Assembly (NCBI GenBank): GCA_947629275.1
Contig: CANRDG010000013.1
Location: 1 to 23,136, forward strand
Source of the DNA: an uncultured Clostridia bacterium
GTDB taxonomy: Bacteria; Bacillota; Clostridia; Oscillospirales; Ruminococcaceae
Length of the DNA: 23,136 nucleotides
Direction of reading: 5' to 3'
The first letter of the stretch is position 1; each line of letters begins with the position of its first letter. The notes beneath the pieces were generated by a model, which saw nothing but the letters and a program-made list of their open reading frames with translations, was not told the DNA's origin and made no database searches. This document shows, piece by piece, positions 13,536 through 21,583 of this stretch. A program made the position numbers and the translations under genes.

Positions 13536-13933
13536 ACGTTATAGAGGCTATGAGAGCGCTGCTGACGGGCTTTCCGAAGATAACGAGTATCGTACACATG
13601 GATATTGCAGACGATCAGCCCGAAAGCTATGGGCTTGCATCAGTCGGTGATAAGCTGGTGAGCGAGGACGTTATAGGCAGAGAGAAAAGGCAGCACAGCT
13701 TTCTTTTGTATGCCACATACTCTGGCATCAATGACTTTGAGCGCATAAGCAACAGCGGCGTGCTGCTGGAGCTTGCACACTGGCTGGACAGGCAGCAGGA
13801 TATAAGAATCGACAACGGATATATAACAAAAATAAGCACAGGAAACGGTATGCTGTACGCCATTGACGAAGAAAACGTCATGCAGGGCGTGCAGTATCAG
13901 ATGCAGATCACCGTAGAATATACGGTAGAATAG
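13532..13933 (+). CDS. tail terminator/minor capsid-type protein
   Basis: A GTG start at 13532 overlaps the previous stop. The 133-residue protein has a fold-consistent pattern of strands: 'SVGDKLVSEDVIGREKRQHSFLLYATYSG', 'VLLELAHWLDRQQ', 'YITKISTGNGMLY', 'MQGVQYQMQITVEYTVE'. It is the size and shape of tail terminators (lambda gpU or SPP1 gp17 equivalents) and of a phage minor capsid family (PF12691, from memory). It sits directly before the major tail gene, the usual place for the protein that caps the finished tail tube. It ends in TAG. Confidence 0.7.
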   Translation: MNVIEAMRALLTGFPKITSIVHMDIADDQPESYGLASVGDKLVSEDVIGREKRQHSFLLYATYSGINDFERISNSGVLLELAHWLDRQQDIRIDNGYITKISTGNGMLYAIDEENVMQGVQYQMQITVEYTVE

Positions 13934-13944
13934 GAGGAATATAT

Positions 13945-14469
13945 ATGGCAGAACAGTTTTCACTTAAAGAGGGAGTCAGCAAGCTGGAGCGCAGCCACTA
14001 CAAGACGTTCATAGATGCTTCGTTTGATGTCACCAAGAAAACATACAACTGGTTCAAGATAGGCAGGGACAATGATGAACTGAGCATGGAACTCAGCCCG
14101 TCTACAGAGACTACCAAGAATGTATGGGACGAGAGCGATGTGCAGGACAACGGCTATGAGCCGAGTATGTCGGTAGATCCGTTCTATGCACGCAAAGACG
14201 ACAGCATTTATCCGAAGATAAAGGAAATAGCTATGGAGCGGCTGACATCAGATGCCTGCAAGACTACCATGCTTGAGGTGCTGATAGACAAGACAGAAGG
14301 TCCTTTCGATGCGTGGACAGAGGAATGTATCGTTAAGCCTCAGTCATACGGCGGCGGCCAGGGCGGCTTTACTATACCGTTCACCATTACACCCTGCGGC
14401 AACCGTAAAAAGGGTACTGTCACCATAGAGGAAGGCAAGCCTGTTTTTGCGGAAGCGGAAGCTGAATAA
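13945..14469 (+). CDS. major tail protein
   Basis: A 174-residue protein from ATG 13945, 7 nt after AGGAGG, the strongest type of site in the window, as expected for an abundant tube subunit. The blocks 'FKIGRDNDELSMELSPSTETTKNVWDESDVQDNGYEPS', 'VDPFYARKDDSIYPKIKEIAMERLTSDACKTTMLEVLID' and 'TIPFTITPCGNRKKGTVTIEE' are characteristic of major tail proteins in clostridial siphophages. The single tube gene and the absence of a sheath gene indicate a siphovirus. A hairpin that could reduce downstream transcription follows. Confidence 0.85.
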   Translation: MAEQFSLKEGVSKLERSHYKTFIDASFDVTKKTYNWFKIGRDNDELSMELSPSTETTKNVWDESDVQDNGYEPSMSVDPFYARKDDSIYPKIKEIAMERLTSDACKTTMLEVLIDKTEGPFDAWTEECIVKPQSYGGGQGGFTIPFTITPCGNRKKGTVTIEEGKPVFAEAEAE

Positions 14470-14484
14470 TAAGCTTTTAACAAA

Positions 14485-14514
14485 AAAGGCTGCTGCTTTT
14501 GTGTGGCAGCCTTT
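14485..14514 (+). terminator. attenuator-type hairpin after the major tail gene
   Basis: AAAGGCTGC (14485-14493) pairs perfectly with GCAGCCTTT (14506-14514) around a 12-nt loop. Only three T residues end the stem, so it is more likely a leaky terminator or RNA-stabilising hairpin that lets the tail tube transcript exceed the downstream genes. Confidence 0.6.
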
Positions 14515-14538
14515 AATATTAAGAAAGTGAGAAAAACT

Positions 14539-15078
14539 ATGAAGTCTATAAATTTCAATTCGGGTATCAAAGAATATATCATCAACGGCGATGAAAGAAA
14601 GGTCATAAGTATAAATGTTGCAGATATAGGTCTGTCACAGCGCTTTAATGAAACGCAGAAACAGGTCGATGATATCATAAACTCTTTAGGTAATGCGCCC
14701 ACGCCTGACGAGCTGAAACAGGCAGACAAACAGCTGCGCGAAAAGCTGGACTATGCGCTTGGCAGCAATGTTGCAGATACGGCATTCGGCAGCACAAACT
14801 GTTTGTCTGTAGTCGGCGGTGATTTTATGATTACTAATTTTTTGCGAGCTTTAATACCGATCGTGACACAGGATATCGAAGGAACTATTACAGCAAGCCG
14901 CATACGTCTTAAAGAAGTTGAGAATAAGTATGTCAAACCCGTGCTGTCAGCTCCCGTTCCCGTACAGACAAAGCCTCAGCCTAATATATCAGCTGATACG
15001 GGCAGTCTGACATCAGAGCAGAAAGATGCTGTTATAGCAGAGCTCTTGAAGCAGCTGGGCGGCGCTAAAAACGTATGA
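14539..15078 (+). CDS. tail assembly chaperone, gpG-like
   Basis: Start at ATG 14539 (MKSINFNSGIKEYIINGDER), after a weak AAGTGAG. The 179-residue protein is helical with a variable, Pro/Gln-rich C-terminal half (APVPVQTKPQPNIS) and a final helix (EQKDAVIAELLKQLGG). Position between the major tail protein and a Gp15-type protein, before the tape measure, is that of the first tail assembly chaperone. It overlaps the next gene at ATGA (15075-15078). Identity is based mainly on position and length. Confidence 0.65.
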   Translation: MKSINFNSGIKEYIINGDERKVISINVADIGLSQRFNETQKQVDDIINSLGNAPTPDELKQADKQLREKLDYALGSNVADTAFGSTNCLSVVGGDFMITNFLRALIPIVTQDIEGTITASRIRLKEVENKYVKPVLSAPVPVQTKPQPNISADTGSLTSEQKDAVIAELLKQLGGAKNV

Positions 15079-15638
15079 TAGGCAGTTTACCAACGGCTTT
15101 GGAGGTCGGCGGCAGGCTGTGGGATATACGCACGGACATACGCGTAGTGCTGGGCATATTTCAGGCGTTCAACGACCCTGAGCTTACCGACCGTGAAAAA
15201 GCGTTTGTGTGCGTAAAGTGCCTGTATGTAGATTTTGACAATATCCCGGCAGAGGATATGCAAGAGGCTGTGGAAAAGGCGTTCTGGTTCTGTAACGGCG
15301 GCGATACCCCAAAAGAAGAACAAGATGTCAAGGTCATAGACTGGGAGCATGACGAGCATATAATCTTCCCGGCAATAAGCAGGGCGCTTGGCGTGACCGA
15401 TATACGATCGCTGCCTTATATGCACTGGTGGACGTTCTGCGGCGCATTTGGCGAGCTGCCGGAAAGCAGCGTTCTGAGCACGGTAATATCTCTGCGCCGA
15501 AAAATGAGAAGGCATGAGAAACTTGAAAAATACGAGCAGGATATCATACGCAAAAATCGCGCCCTGATAGATATGCCAAAGAGGCTTACTGCCGAAGAAC
15601 AGGCAGAAGATGACTTTGTTGACAGTCTTTTTTATTGA
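15075..15638 (+). CDS. Gp15-family tail assembly chaperone
   Basis: A 187-residue protein starting at the ATGA overlap. It carries the marks of the phage Gp15 family (PF06854, from memory): 'WDIRTDIRVVLGIFQAF', 'LTDREKAFVCVKCLY', 'VEKAFWFCNGG', 'WEHDEHIIFPAISRALGVTDIR', 'YMHWWTFCGAFGEL', and a basic C-terminus (LRRKMRRHEKLEKYEQDIIRK). This family takes the place of the GT chaperone in Listeria A118-like siphophages, where it coats the tape measure during tail assembly. It has the normal position, upstream of the tape measure. Confidence 0.8.
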   Translation: MIGSLPTALEVGGRLWDIRTDIRVVLGIFQAFNDPELTDREKAFVCVKCLYVDFDNIPAEDMQEAVEKAFWFCNGGDTPKEEQDVKVIDWEHDEHIIFPAISRALGVTDIRSLPYMHWWTFCGAFGELPESSVLSTVISLRRKMRRHEKLEKYEQDIIRKNRALIDMPKRLTAEEQAEDDFVDSLFY

Positions 15639-15648
15639 GGTCATGAAT

Positions 15649-15765
15649 ATGAAAAAATACTGTTGTAACAAATGCGGCAGAAGCCTGTTTGAGGGCTTTT
15701 TTACAGGAGTAATAATTATTATCTGCCGCAGATGCAAGGCTAAAAACACGTTTATAAATAAATAA
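15649..15765 (+). CDS. Com-like zinc-ribbon protein
   Basis: A 38-residue gene, easily missed by size: MKKYCCNKCGRSLFEGFFTG, then IIIICRRCKAKNTFINK. ATG 15649 lies 8 nt after GAGG (15637-15640); ATG 15643 is too close. The two CxxC knuckles (residues 6-9 and 26-29) and the closing 'CRRCKAKNTF' match the Com family named from phage Mu, where Com binds an RNA stem-loop and activates translation of the mom gene. Com-like proteins are scattered in Bacillota siphophages near the tape measure. No mom-like gene is in this window. A hairpin around the tape-measure start, 16-51 bases downstream, is a possible RNA target. Confidence 0.7.
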   Translation: MKKYCCNKCGRSLFEGFFTGVIIIICRRCKAKNTFINK

Positions 15766-15780
15766 AGTATAACTGCACAG

Positions 15781-15820
15781 CGTACCCGGCGTACCCGCAG
15801 CGGAAAGGGTGGGTACAATG
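15781..15820 (+). promoter_or_regulatory. GTACCC repeats and hairpin at the tape-measure start
   Basis: CGTACCCG occurs twice in tandem (15781-15788 and 15790-15797, 9 bp apart). GGGTAC at 15811-15816, right before the ATG, is complementary to both copies. A stem of the second copy with GGGTAC would put the ribosome binding site (GGAAAGGG, 15802-15809) in a 14-nt loop and could hold back translation of the tape-measure gene. Confidence 0.4.
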
Positions 15821-18800
15821 GCAGACGGTTATCTGAATTTCGATACTACAATAAACACAAAGGGCTTTTCACAAGGTGTAAACGGTCTTGAAAAGCAGAT
15901 AGACGGACTGAAAAGCACTGTGCGCAGCCTTGGCGCTGCTGTGGCGGCGGCGTTTTCTGCAAGAATGCTCGTAAACTTCGGCAAACAGGCTATAGAGATA
16001 GCTTCGGATATGCAGGAAGTTCAGAACGTTGTAGACAAGGCGTTTGGCAGTATGTCATACAAAATGGAAGAGTTCGCAGACAACGCGATCGAGATGTACG
16101 GCATATCAAAGCTGACTGCAAAACAGACGGGCTCTACCTTTGCCGCGATGGCTTCGGGCATGGGTATAACGCTTGACCGTGCCTCTGATATGGCTGTAGC
16201 GCTTACAGGTCTGTCGGCGGATATGGCTTCATTCTATAACGTTGAGCAGGAGACCGCTGCAACAGCTCTGAAATCGGTATTTACGGGCGAAACTGAAACG
16301 CTGAAACAGTTCGGCATCGTCATGTCTCAGGCAAACCTTGAAGCATATGCTCTTTCACAGGGCATTACAAGTTCGTATCAAGCAATGACAGAAGCCGAAA
16401 AAGTGCAGTTAAGATACGGCTTTGTAATGCAGGCGACCGCTCTTGCACAGGGTGACTTTGCGAAAACATCGGGCGGCTGGGCAAATCAGGTGCGTATTCT
16501 TTCAGAACAATGGAAAGAATTTTCATCTGTCATAGGCAATGTGGCGATGAACGTTCTGCTGCCTGTAGTGCGGTCACTCAACAGCGCTATGTCATCACTT
16601 ATTGACGGCGCACGTTCTGTTGCAGAGTCTCTTGCAGACCTGTTCGGTATAGAGATAGAAACGGGCAGTTCGGCAGCACAGATAAGCAGCAGCGCGGCGC
16701 AGGCGGCAAACAGCTATGACGACATGGCAGGCTCTGCGCAGGCGGCTGCTAAAGCGAACGAGAAAAGTCTTGCGAGCTTTGATAAGATAACTAAGCTGTC
16801 ATCTTTGGATAGCACCGCTGCTCCCTCTGCTTCTGCCACATCAGGGGCAGCACTAGGCAGCATACCGAAAGTAAAGATAGATGCCGACACTGCCCCTGCC
16901 TCAAAAAAGATCGGAAAACTCAAAGAACAGATAGGCGCTCTTGCTGATCCGTTCGTTTCGGCATTGGAAACGAACGGCAACGGCGTTATCAAGGGTATTC
17001 AAAATGCTTTCGGCGGTCTGAAAACGCTGTTCAAAGAGGTCGGAAAGAGCTTTGCTGACGTATGGACGGGCGGAGCGGCTGAAGAAGCGGCAGGTCATGT
17101 TCTTGGCATAATGTCGGGCAGGCTGAATACTGTCGGCAACCTTGCAGGTGGTCTTGCACAGGCTTGGAGCAGCGGCTCTCTTGGTACTGATATACTGCAA
17201 AATGCCGCAGATGCACTGAATACATATCTGGGACACCTTGAAAACATCTCCGAAAAGACTGCTGACTGGGCAGAAACGGTAGACTTCAAACCGCTGCTGT
17301 CATCACTTGAAGAGCTTACCGAGGCGTTTGAACCGCTGGCAGATGCGGTAGGACAAGGCTTGGAAGATTTCTACACCGAAGTTCTGCTGCCGCTTGCAGG
17401 CTGGACTATTGAAGATGCCATACCGCAGTTTTTAACATCACTGAAAGACATCATCGAGGGTCTGACATCTGTATGGAACGCGGCTTATCCTGTTATCAAA
17501 GAAAAGCTGTGGGACGGCTTTCTTAAACCCATAGCCTCATGGACGGCAGGGATAGCACTTACAGCTCTTGACGGTCTGAGCAGCGCTTTCAAAGCTATAT
17601 GCGGCAGCATTTCTTCAAAAGATGTAGAAGTCATGCTCGACCTTGCAGGCGCAGTTACAGCTATATACGCCGCCGCAAAGGGCAAGAAGGCGCTTGACGG
17701 GCTGGGAGAAACTCTTTCGCAGCTGGGGCAGTCGCTTTCACAGCAGGCAGGCTCGGCAAAATCTGCGCTGTCGGGCGTATGGAGCACGCTCAACACCGAC
17801 ATTACCAAAAGCGCGGCTGAGGGCGGAGCATCATTCTCAACAAAGTTCACCTCCGTTGCCGGAGCGGCTATAGGCGGCTGGCAGATAGGTTCTGCCATAG
17901 CTGATGCCATAGGCAGAGATAACATAAATGCTGTACTCTACCCGATATTTGATGCGTTTGTAGCAGCGTGGAACGGCATTACAACGTTTTTTACAGAGAC
18001 AGTACCCGAGTTCTTTTCAAACCTCGGCGAGAATATAAAGGGCGTATTTGCCTCGATAGGTGAATGGTTCAGTGAGAAGTTCACCGAGGCAAAGAACGGC
18101 GTTGTAAATGCGTTTTCATCTATAGGTGAGTGGTTCGGCAATATCAAGAACAGCATAGTCGGCGCATTTGCATCTATCGGCACATGGTTCAGCAATAAGT
18201 TTACCGAGGCGAAAAACGGAGTTATAAATGCGTTTGCTGCTATAGGCACATGGGCTTCTTCGCTTGTTGAGAAGATAAAAGCGCCTTTCCTCACCATAGC
18301 AGACTGGTTCAGAGAGAAGTTCTCGGCGGCATGGACGGCGGTCAAGAATGTATTCTCAAAGGGCGGAGAGATCTTTAACGGCATAAAGGAAGGTATCTTG
18401 TCAGGTTTGAAAACAGTCATAAACTCTTTGATAGACGGCATCAACTCTGTTGTAGCTGTTCCGTTCAACGGCATAAATACCGCTCTGAAAAAGATAAAGA
18501 AGATAAGTATAGCAGGCTTCGAGCCGTTTGACTGGATAAAGACAATCGACGTGCCGCAGATACCCAAGCTTGCGACAGGTACTGTTATTCCTGCCAATTA
18601 TGGCGAATTTCTTGCGGTTCTCGGCGATAACAAGCGCGAGGCAGAAGTGATCGCGCCCGAGTCTGCCATAGTATCTGCTGTCAAGAAGGCGCTGCTTGAT
18701 ATAGGCTTCGGCGGTGATAATGTGATATATCTCACTGTGACACTTGACGGTGATGTGGTATACAAGACTGTTGTTCGTAAGAACCGAGAAAATTCTATTC

Positions 18801-18829
18801 GCACGGGCAGTAATGCTCTTGCAACATGA
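15818..18829 (+). CDS. tail tape measure protein
   Basis: I start at ATG 15818 after GGAAAGGG; GTG 15809 is in frame but overlaps the site. The 1003-residue protein begins MADGYLNFDTTINTKGFSQG, the usual N-terminus of siphophage tape measures. Residues about 50-250 are the phage minor-tail/TMP core domain (DMQEVQNVVDKAFGSM, TGSTFAAMASGMGITLD, TALKSVFTGETETLKQFGI). The middle is long helix and Ala/Ser-rich linker. Around residues 744-863 there are three 40-residue W/F repeats. The C-terminal end (LATGTVIPANYGEFLAVLGDNKREAEVIAPES) is a conserved closing domain. By the usual rule of about 0.15 nm per residue, the tail would be near 150 nm long. Confidence 0.9.
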   Translation: MADGYLNFDTTINTKGFSQGVNGLEKQIDGLKSTVRSLGAAVAAAFSARMLVNFGKQAIEIASDMQEVQNVVDKAFGSMSYKMEEFADNAIEMYGISKLTAKQTGSTFAAMASGMGITLDRASDMAVALTGLSADMASFYNVEQETAATALKSVFTGETETLKQFGIVMSQANLEAYALSQGITSSYQAMTEAEKVQLRYGFVMQATALAQGDFAKTSGGWANQVRILSEQWKEFSSVIGNVAMNVLLPVVRSLNSAMSSLIDGARSVAESLADLFGIEIETGSSAAQISSSAAQAANSYDDMAGSAQAAAKANEKSLASFDKITKLSSLDSTAAPSASATSGAALGSIPKVKIDADTAPASKKIGKLKEQIGALADPFVSALETNGNGVIKGIQNAFGGLKTLFKEVGKSFADVWTGGAAEEAAGHVLGIMSGRLNTVGNLAGGLAQAWSSGSLGTDILQNAADALNTYLGHLENISEKTADWAETVDFKPLLSSLEELTEAFEPLADAVGQGLEDFYTEVLLPLAGWTIEDAIPQFLTSLKDIIEGLTSVWNAAYPVIKEKLWDGFLKPIASWTAGIALTALDGLSSAFKAICGSISSKDVEVMLDLAGAVTAIYAAAKGKKALDGLGETLSQLGQSLSQQAGSAKSALSGVWSTLNTDITKSAAEGGASFSTKFTSVAGAAIGGWQIGSAIADAIGRDNINAVLYPIFDAFVAAWNGITTFFTETVPEFFSNLGENIKGVFASIGEWFSEKFTEAKNGVVNAFSSIGEWFGNIKNSIVGAFASIGTWFSNKFTEAKNGVINAFAAIGTWASSLVEKIKAPFLTIADWFREKFSAAWTAVKNVFSKGGEIFNGIKEGILSGLKTVINSLIDGINSVVAVPFNGINTALKKIKKISIAGFEPFDWIKTIDVPQIPKLATGTVIPANYGEFLAVLGDNKREAEVIAPESAIVSAVKKALLDIGFGGDNVIYLTVTLDGDVVYKTVVRKNRENSIRTGSNALAT
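16949..16977. repeat. perfect 11-bp inverted repeat within the tape-measure gene
   Basis: CCGTTCGTTTC (16949-16959) and its exact reverse complement GAAACGAACGG (16967-16977) flank a 7-nt centre. It lies in coding sequence (DPFVSALETNG) and no T-tract follows, so it is not a terminator. Confidence 0.8.
18047..18406 (+). repeat. three 40-residue tape-measure repeats
   Basis: Units of 120 bp begin at 18047, 18167 and 18287. The first two are close copies (FASIGEWFSEKFTEAKNGVV / FASIGTWFSNKFTEAKNGVI), the third is diverged (FLTIADWFREKFSAAWTAVK). Each has regularly placed Trp/Phe, as expected of the tape-measure interior. Confidence 0.8.
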
Positions 18830-18844
18830 TGAGAGGAGCAAGTC

Positions 18845-19222
18845 ATGAAAAGAATATCAGATGCTTTTACTCTTAACGGTCATAATATGCCTACACCTGA
18901 CAGGGACGGCATATCCATCTCATTAAATCCGCTGTGGAGCAAGAATGCGGGCAGGACGGGAAGCGGTCGATATGTAGGTGACATCATTGATGAAAAGTAC
19001 ACTATAGATATAACGCTTACATACCTTTCTGACAGCGACGTCGCGATGATAGAAGAGCAGATGAAAAATGCGTTTTTTGAAGTTAGTGTAATTGATCCCA
19101 AAGCACCTTCTAGGCGGATAACCATCGAAAGCTATAAAACACCGAGAACATATCAGCTAAGTTGTGTGAAGAAGGGTAAGGCAACGCTGAATACTGTCAC
19201 ATTGAACTTTGTGCAGAGGTGA
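18845..19222 (+). CDS. tail protein at the distal-tail position (DUF6711-like)
   Basis: A 125-residue protein from ATG 18845 after GAGAGGAG. Visible blocks are 'FTLNGHNMPTPDRDGISIS', 'SKNAGRTGSGRYVGDIIDEKYTIDITLTYLSDSD', 'AFFEVSVIDPKAPSRRITIESYKT' and 'KATLNTVTLNFVQR'. These fit a beta-rich small tail protein seen after the tape measure in clostridial phages (DUF6711, from memory). Position is where the distal tail protein is found, so it may form the ring linking tube and baseplate. It is shorter than most Dit proteins (about 200-300 residues), so the Dit label is tentative. Confidence 0.65.
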   Translation: MKRISDAFTLNGHNMPTPDRDGISISLNPLWSKNAGRTGSGRYVGDIIDEKYTIDITLTYLSDSDVAMIEEQMKNAFFEVSVIDPKAPSRRITIESYKTPRTYQLSCVKKGKATLNTVTLNFVQR

Positions 19223-19228
19223 TGATAT

Positions 19229-21583
19229 ATGTATACCGATGTTTCAGAGGCTTTTGCAGAAAAAATAACATCACACAGCCGTACCTTTCGCGCCAAACTC
19301 GTGTTCAGCGATATAACTATCACCGACGGCATATACAGCATTAAGACCAAAGGCGGCAGCTGCACGGAAACACAGCTGCAAATAGGCTGCGCGGTGGCGA
19401 CTACGGCAGAGATAGTTATCGAAGAAACAAAATACTCTTTTAAAAACAAAGAATTTACACTGTATATAGGGCTGCTGCTCGATGATGACAGCATAGAATA
19501 TGTTCCCTGCGGCGTGTATACAGTGCGCACGGTGAGCACAAAAGACAGGCTGACAACGCTGAATGTGGCAGACCGAATGTACCGTGCCGATAAGGTGTAC
19601 AAAACACAGTTGCGCTTTCCTGCGGCGGCGGATAAGGTCATGAACGAGATATGCCGTGCCTTGAATGCGCCATATGATATAGACGGTCTTGAAAACATAA
19701 GTTTGCCGTTTGCACCGTCTGCTAAAGCTACCATGCGTGAGGTCATCGGAAAGATAGCTATGCTTGCAGGTTGCAACGCTGTGTTTGACAGGCTCGGCTC
19801 GCTGAAATTCAAGTGGTACGAGGACAGCGGCTATGTTACAGACCTTGACTTTATAGACGATCCGGAGATAGACGAAGATGACTATACGATAAGTTATCTT
19901 ATGTGCAATATTACCGATACTATTTTCGAAACTTACGGCGATGAAAAAGCCCTACAAGGAATGACGGTAACTAATGAATTTGCCACAAAAACGGCTCTTG
20001 AACCTGTCTGGGAAAAGATCGGCGGTACATCATACCGACCTTGTCTTGTCAAGATGATACTCGGCGACATAAGAATAGACCCTTGGGACAGGTTTGATAT
20101 AGATATGGGCAAGGTCTGCGTATCTACAATAGCCATGAATATAGACTTTGAATTTGACGGAGGTTTGCTGTGCACCGTTTCTGCTACTGCGCCGGACACT
20201 GACAGCGGCTATATTTCTCCAGCGCAGGTCAAAGAGCAGAAGCAGGCAGAGAGGCTGCGCAACAATACCATTGTCATGACCGCTGAAAACGATCAGGCGT
20301 GCAGCGTTAATAACACAGAGACAAAGCTTTTGTCGCTGCCGTTTACAACACAGCAGGAGTCTTTGCCGTTTATAAACGTTACTATACAGTTGGAGATAGC
20401 AAAGAGCGGCGTTGTAACTGCGCTTGTGAAGATAAATCATTCAGTCCACTCGTCATACAGTATAACTGTCACAGAGGGGTATGATATAATCTCTTTCTCA
20501 ACGCCGTTTACAGACCTTGCCGACGGAACTAATCAACTGGACATTTATATTGTCGGTACTGATGACGGCATTGCCGATATACAAGCTAAGAAAGCATCTG
20601 TTATCCTTATGGGCAATGGTCTTGTAGCGCGGACACAAGCACAATGGAACGGCCGCATTGATATTGAAGAGTACATCGGCGATATACCTATAGGCGAGAG
20701 CGGCTACAGCATTGATAAATTCAAAGACACTGTCACAGCCGCATTTCCGCCGCTTGAAAAGCCCGGCTTGGTGCAGGGTATCGGCAATATAGCTATAGGC
20801 AGCCACAGCATAAGCATTGACGGCTTCGGCGAGCGGCTGTGGATAGCTGAGATCGTCCGCACATATACTCTTGACTCAACGCGCGGCAGACCTGTATACA
20901 GCGAGTATGTCACGATCGACGGCGACGGCGCATTTATACTCAGAAAAATATACACGCTCAGATCAGAGCCGATAGATATAGACACGGGGTACGCGGAAAG
21001 ACTTGTGCTGGAGATGCCTGTTCTGGAGGCAACAGAAAGCGTGGAGATAAGCGGCGGTGAACTGTCGGCAACATATAAGCTGCTGGTGCAGGATATTGAC
21101 GGAACAGTGTATACAATGGCAGAACAAATGCTTGTGCCGCTTGAAGAACGCGAGTTGACCGCATCTTTGTTTGAGAGCAGCGGCTTTGAAACTATGCCCG
21201 ACTGGCAGCTGCTCAAAGACCTTGATACGCCGTCGGTGCTTAGTTGGTGCGAAGATACAGCATACCCTGTCACGGCAACTGTAAAGGGCACACCACCGCC
21301 GCAGTATATAGAGAGCACGGCAGACCTGTCAAGCGAGACGGTGCTTGGCATAGCGGCTGTGAACGCCGACTACAGCGGCGATGTAAAGGTGCAGTACAGC
21401 TATGACGGTGAGCAGTACAGCGAGCAAGAACCTCTGGCAGACTTTTTGGCGACAGACCTTGACACGCTGTATGCAGGACTTGCGGAGAGCAGGACGATAA
21501 CCTTCCGCTTCTGGTTGACAGGCGATGCGGCTTTAACGAGCTTTACAATGACTTACAGAAATGGAGATGAAGAAATTGAGTAA
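19229..21583 (+). CDS. Tal-like tail hub/baseplate protein
   Basis: A 784-residue protein from ATG 19229 with GAGGTGATG upstream. Residues 1-340 have the pattern of phage tail-associated (gp27/Tal-like) hub proteins: 'AKLVFSDITITDGIYSIKTK', 'EFTLYIGLLL', 'PCGVYTVRTVSTKDRLTTLNVADRMYRADK', 'VMNEICRALNAPYDI', 'TMREVIGKIAMLAGCNAVFDRLGSLKFK', 'ILGDIRIDPWDRFDIDM'. The rest is beta-rich with Thr/Ser/Asp-rich strands (residues 360-780), consistent with carbohydrate-binding or baseplate-wing modules. No peptidase or lysozyme motif is visible, so it may not be the cell-wall-cutting version of Tal. It overlaps the next gene. Confidence 0.7.
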   Translation: MYTDVSEAFAEKITSHSRTFRAKLVFSDITITDGIYSIKTKGGSCTETQLQIGCAVATTAEIVIEETKYSFKNKEFTLYIGLLLDDDSIEYVPCGVYTVRTVSTKDRLTTLNVADRMYRADKVYKTQLRFPAAADKVMNEICRALNAPYDIDGLENISLPFAPSAKATMREVIGKIAMLAGCNAVFDRLGSLKFKWYEDSGYVTDLDFIDDPEIDEDDYTISYLMCNITDTIFETYGDEKALQGMTVTNEFATKTALEPVWEKIGGTSYRPCLVKMILGDIRIDPWDRFDIDMGKVCVSTIAMNIDFEFDGGLLCTVSATAPDTDSGYISPAQVKEQKQAERLRNNTIVMTAENDQACSVNNTETKLLSLPFTTQQESLPFINVTIQLEIAKSGVVTALVKINHSVHSSYSITVTEGYDIISFSTPFTDLADGTNQLDIYIVGTDDGIADIQAKKASVILMGNGLVARTQAQWNGRIDIEEYIGDIPIGESGYSIDKFKDTVTAAFPPLEKPGLVQGIGNIAIGSHSISIDGFGERLWIAEIVRTYTLDSTRGRPVYSEYVTIDGDGAFILRKIYTLRSEPIDIDTGYAERLVLEMPVLEATESVEISGGELSATYKLLVQDIDGTVYTMAEQMLVPLEERELTASLFESSGFETMPDWQLLKDLDTPSVLSWCEDTAYPVTATVKGTPPPQYIESTADLSSETVLGIAAVNADYSGDVKVQYSYDGEQYSEQEPLADFLATDLDTLYAGLAESRTITFRFWLTGDAALTSFTMTYRNGDEEIE

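Noticed and set aside
15060..15080. Possible -1 frameshift (lambda G/GT type) joining the two tail chaperones at TAAAAAC
   Set aside because: The second gene is in the -1 frame, but the heptamer is not a proper slippery site (T instead of A first). The ATGA overlap with a Gp15-type second gene explains both proteins as separate products.
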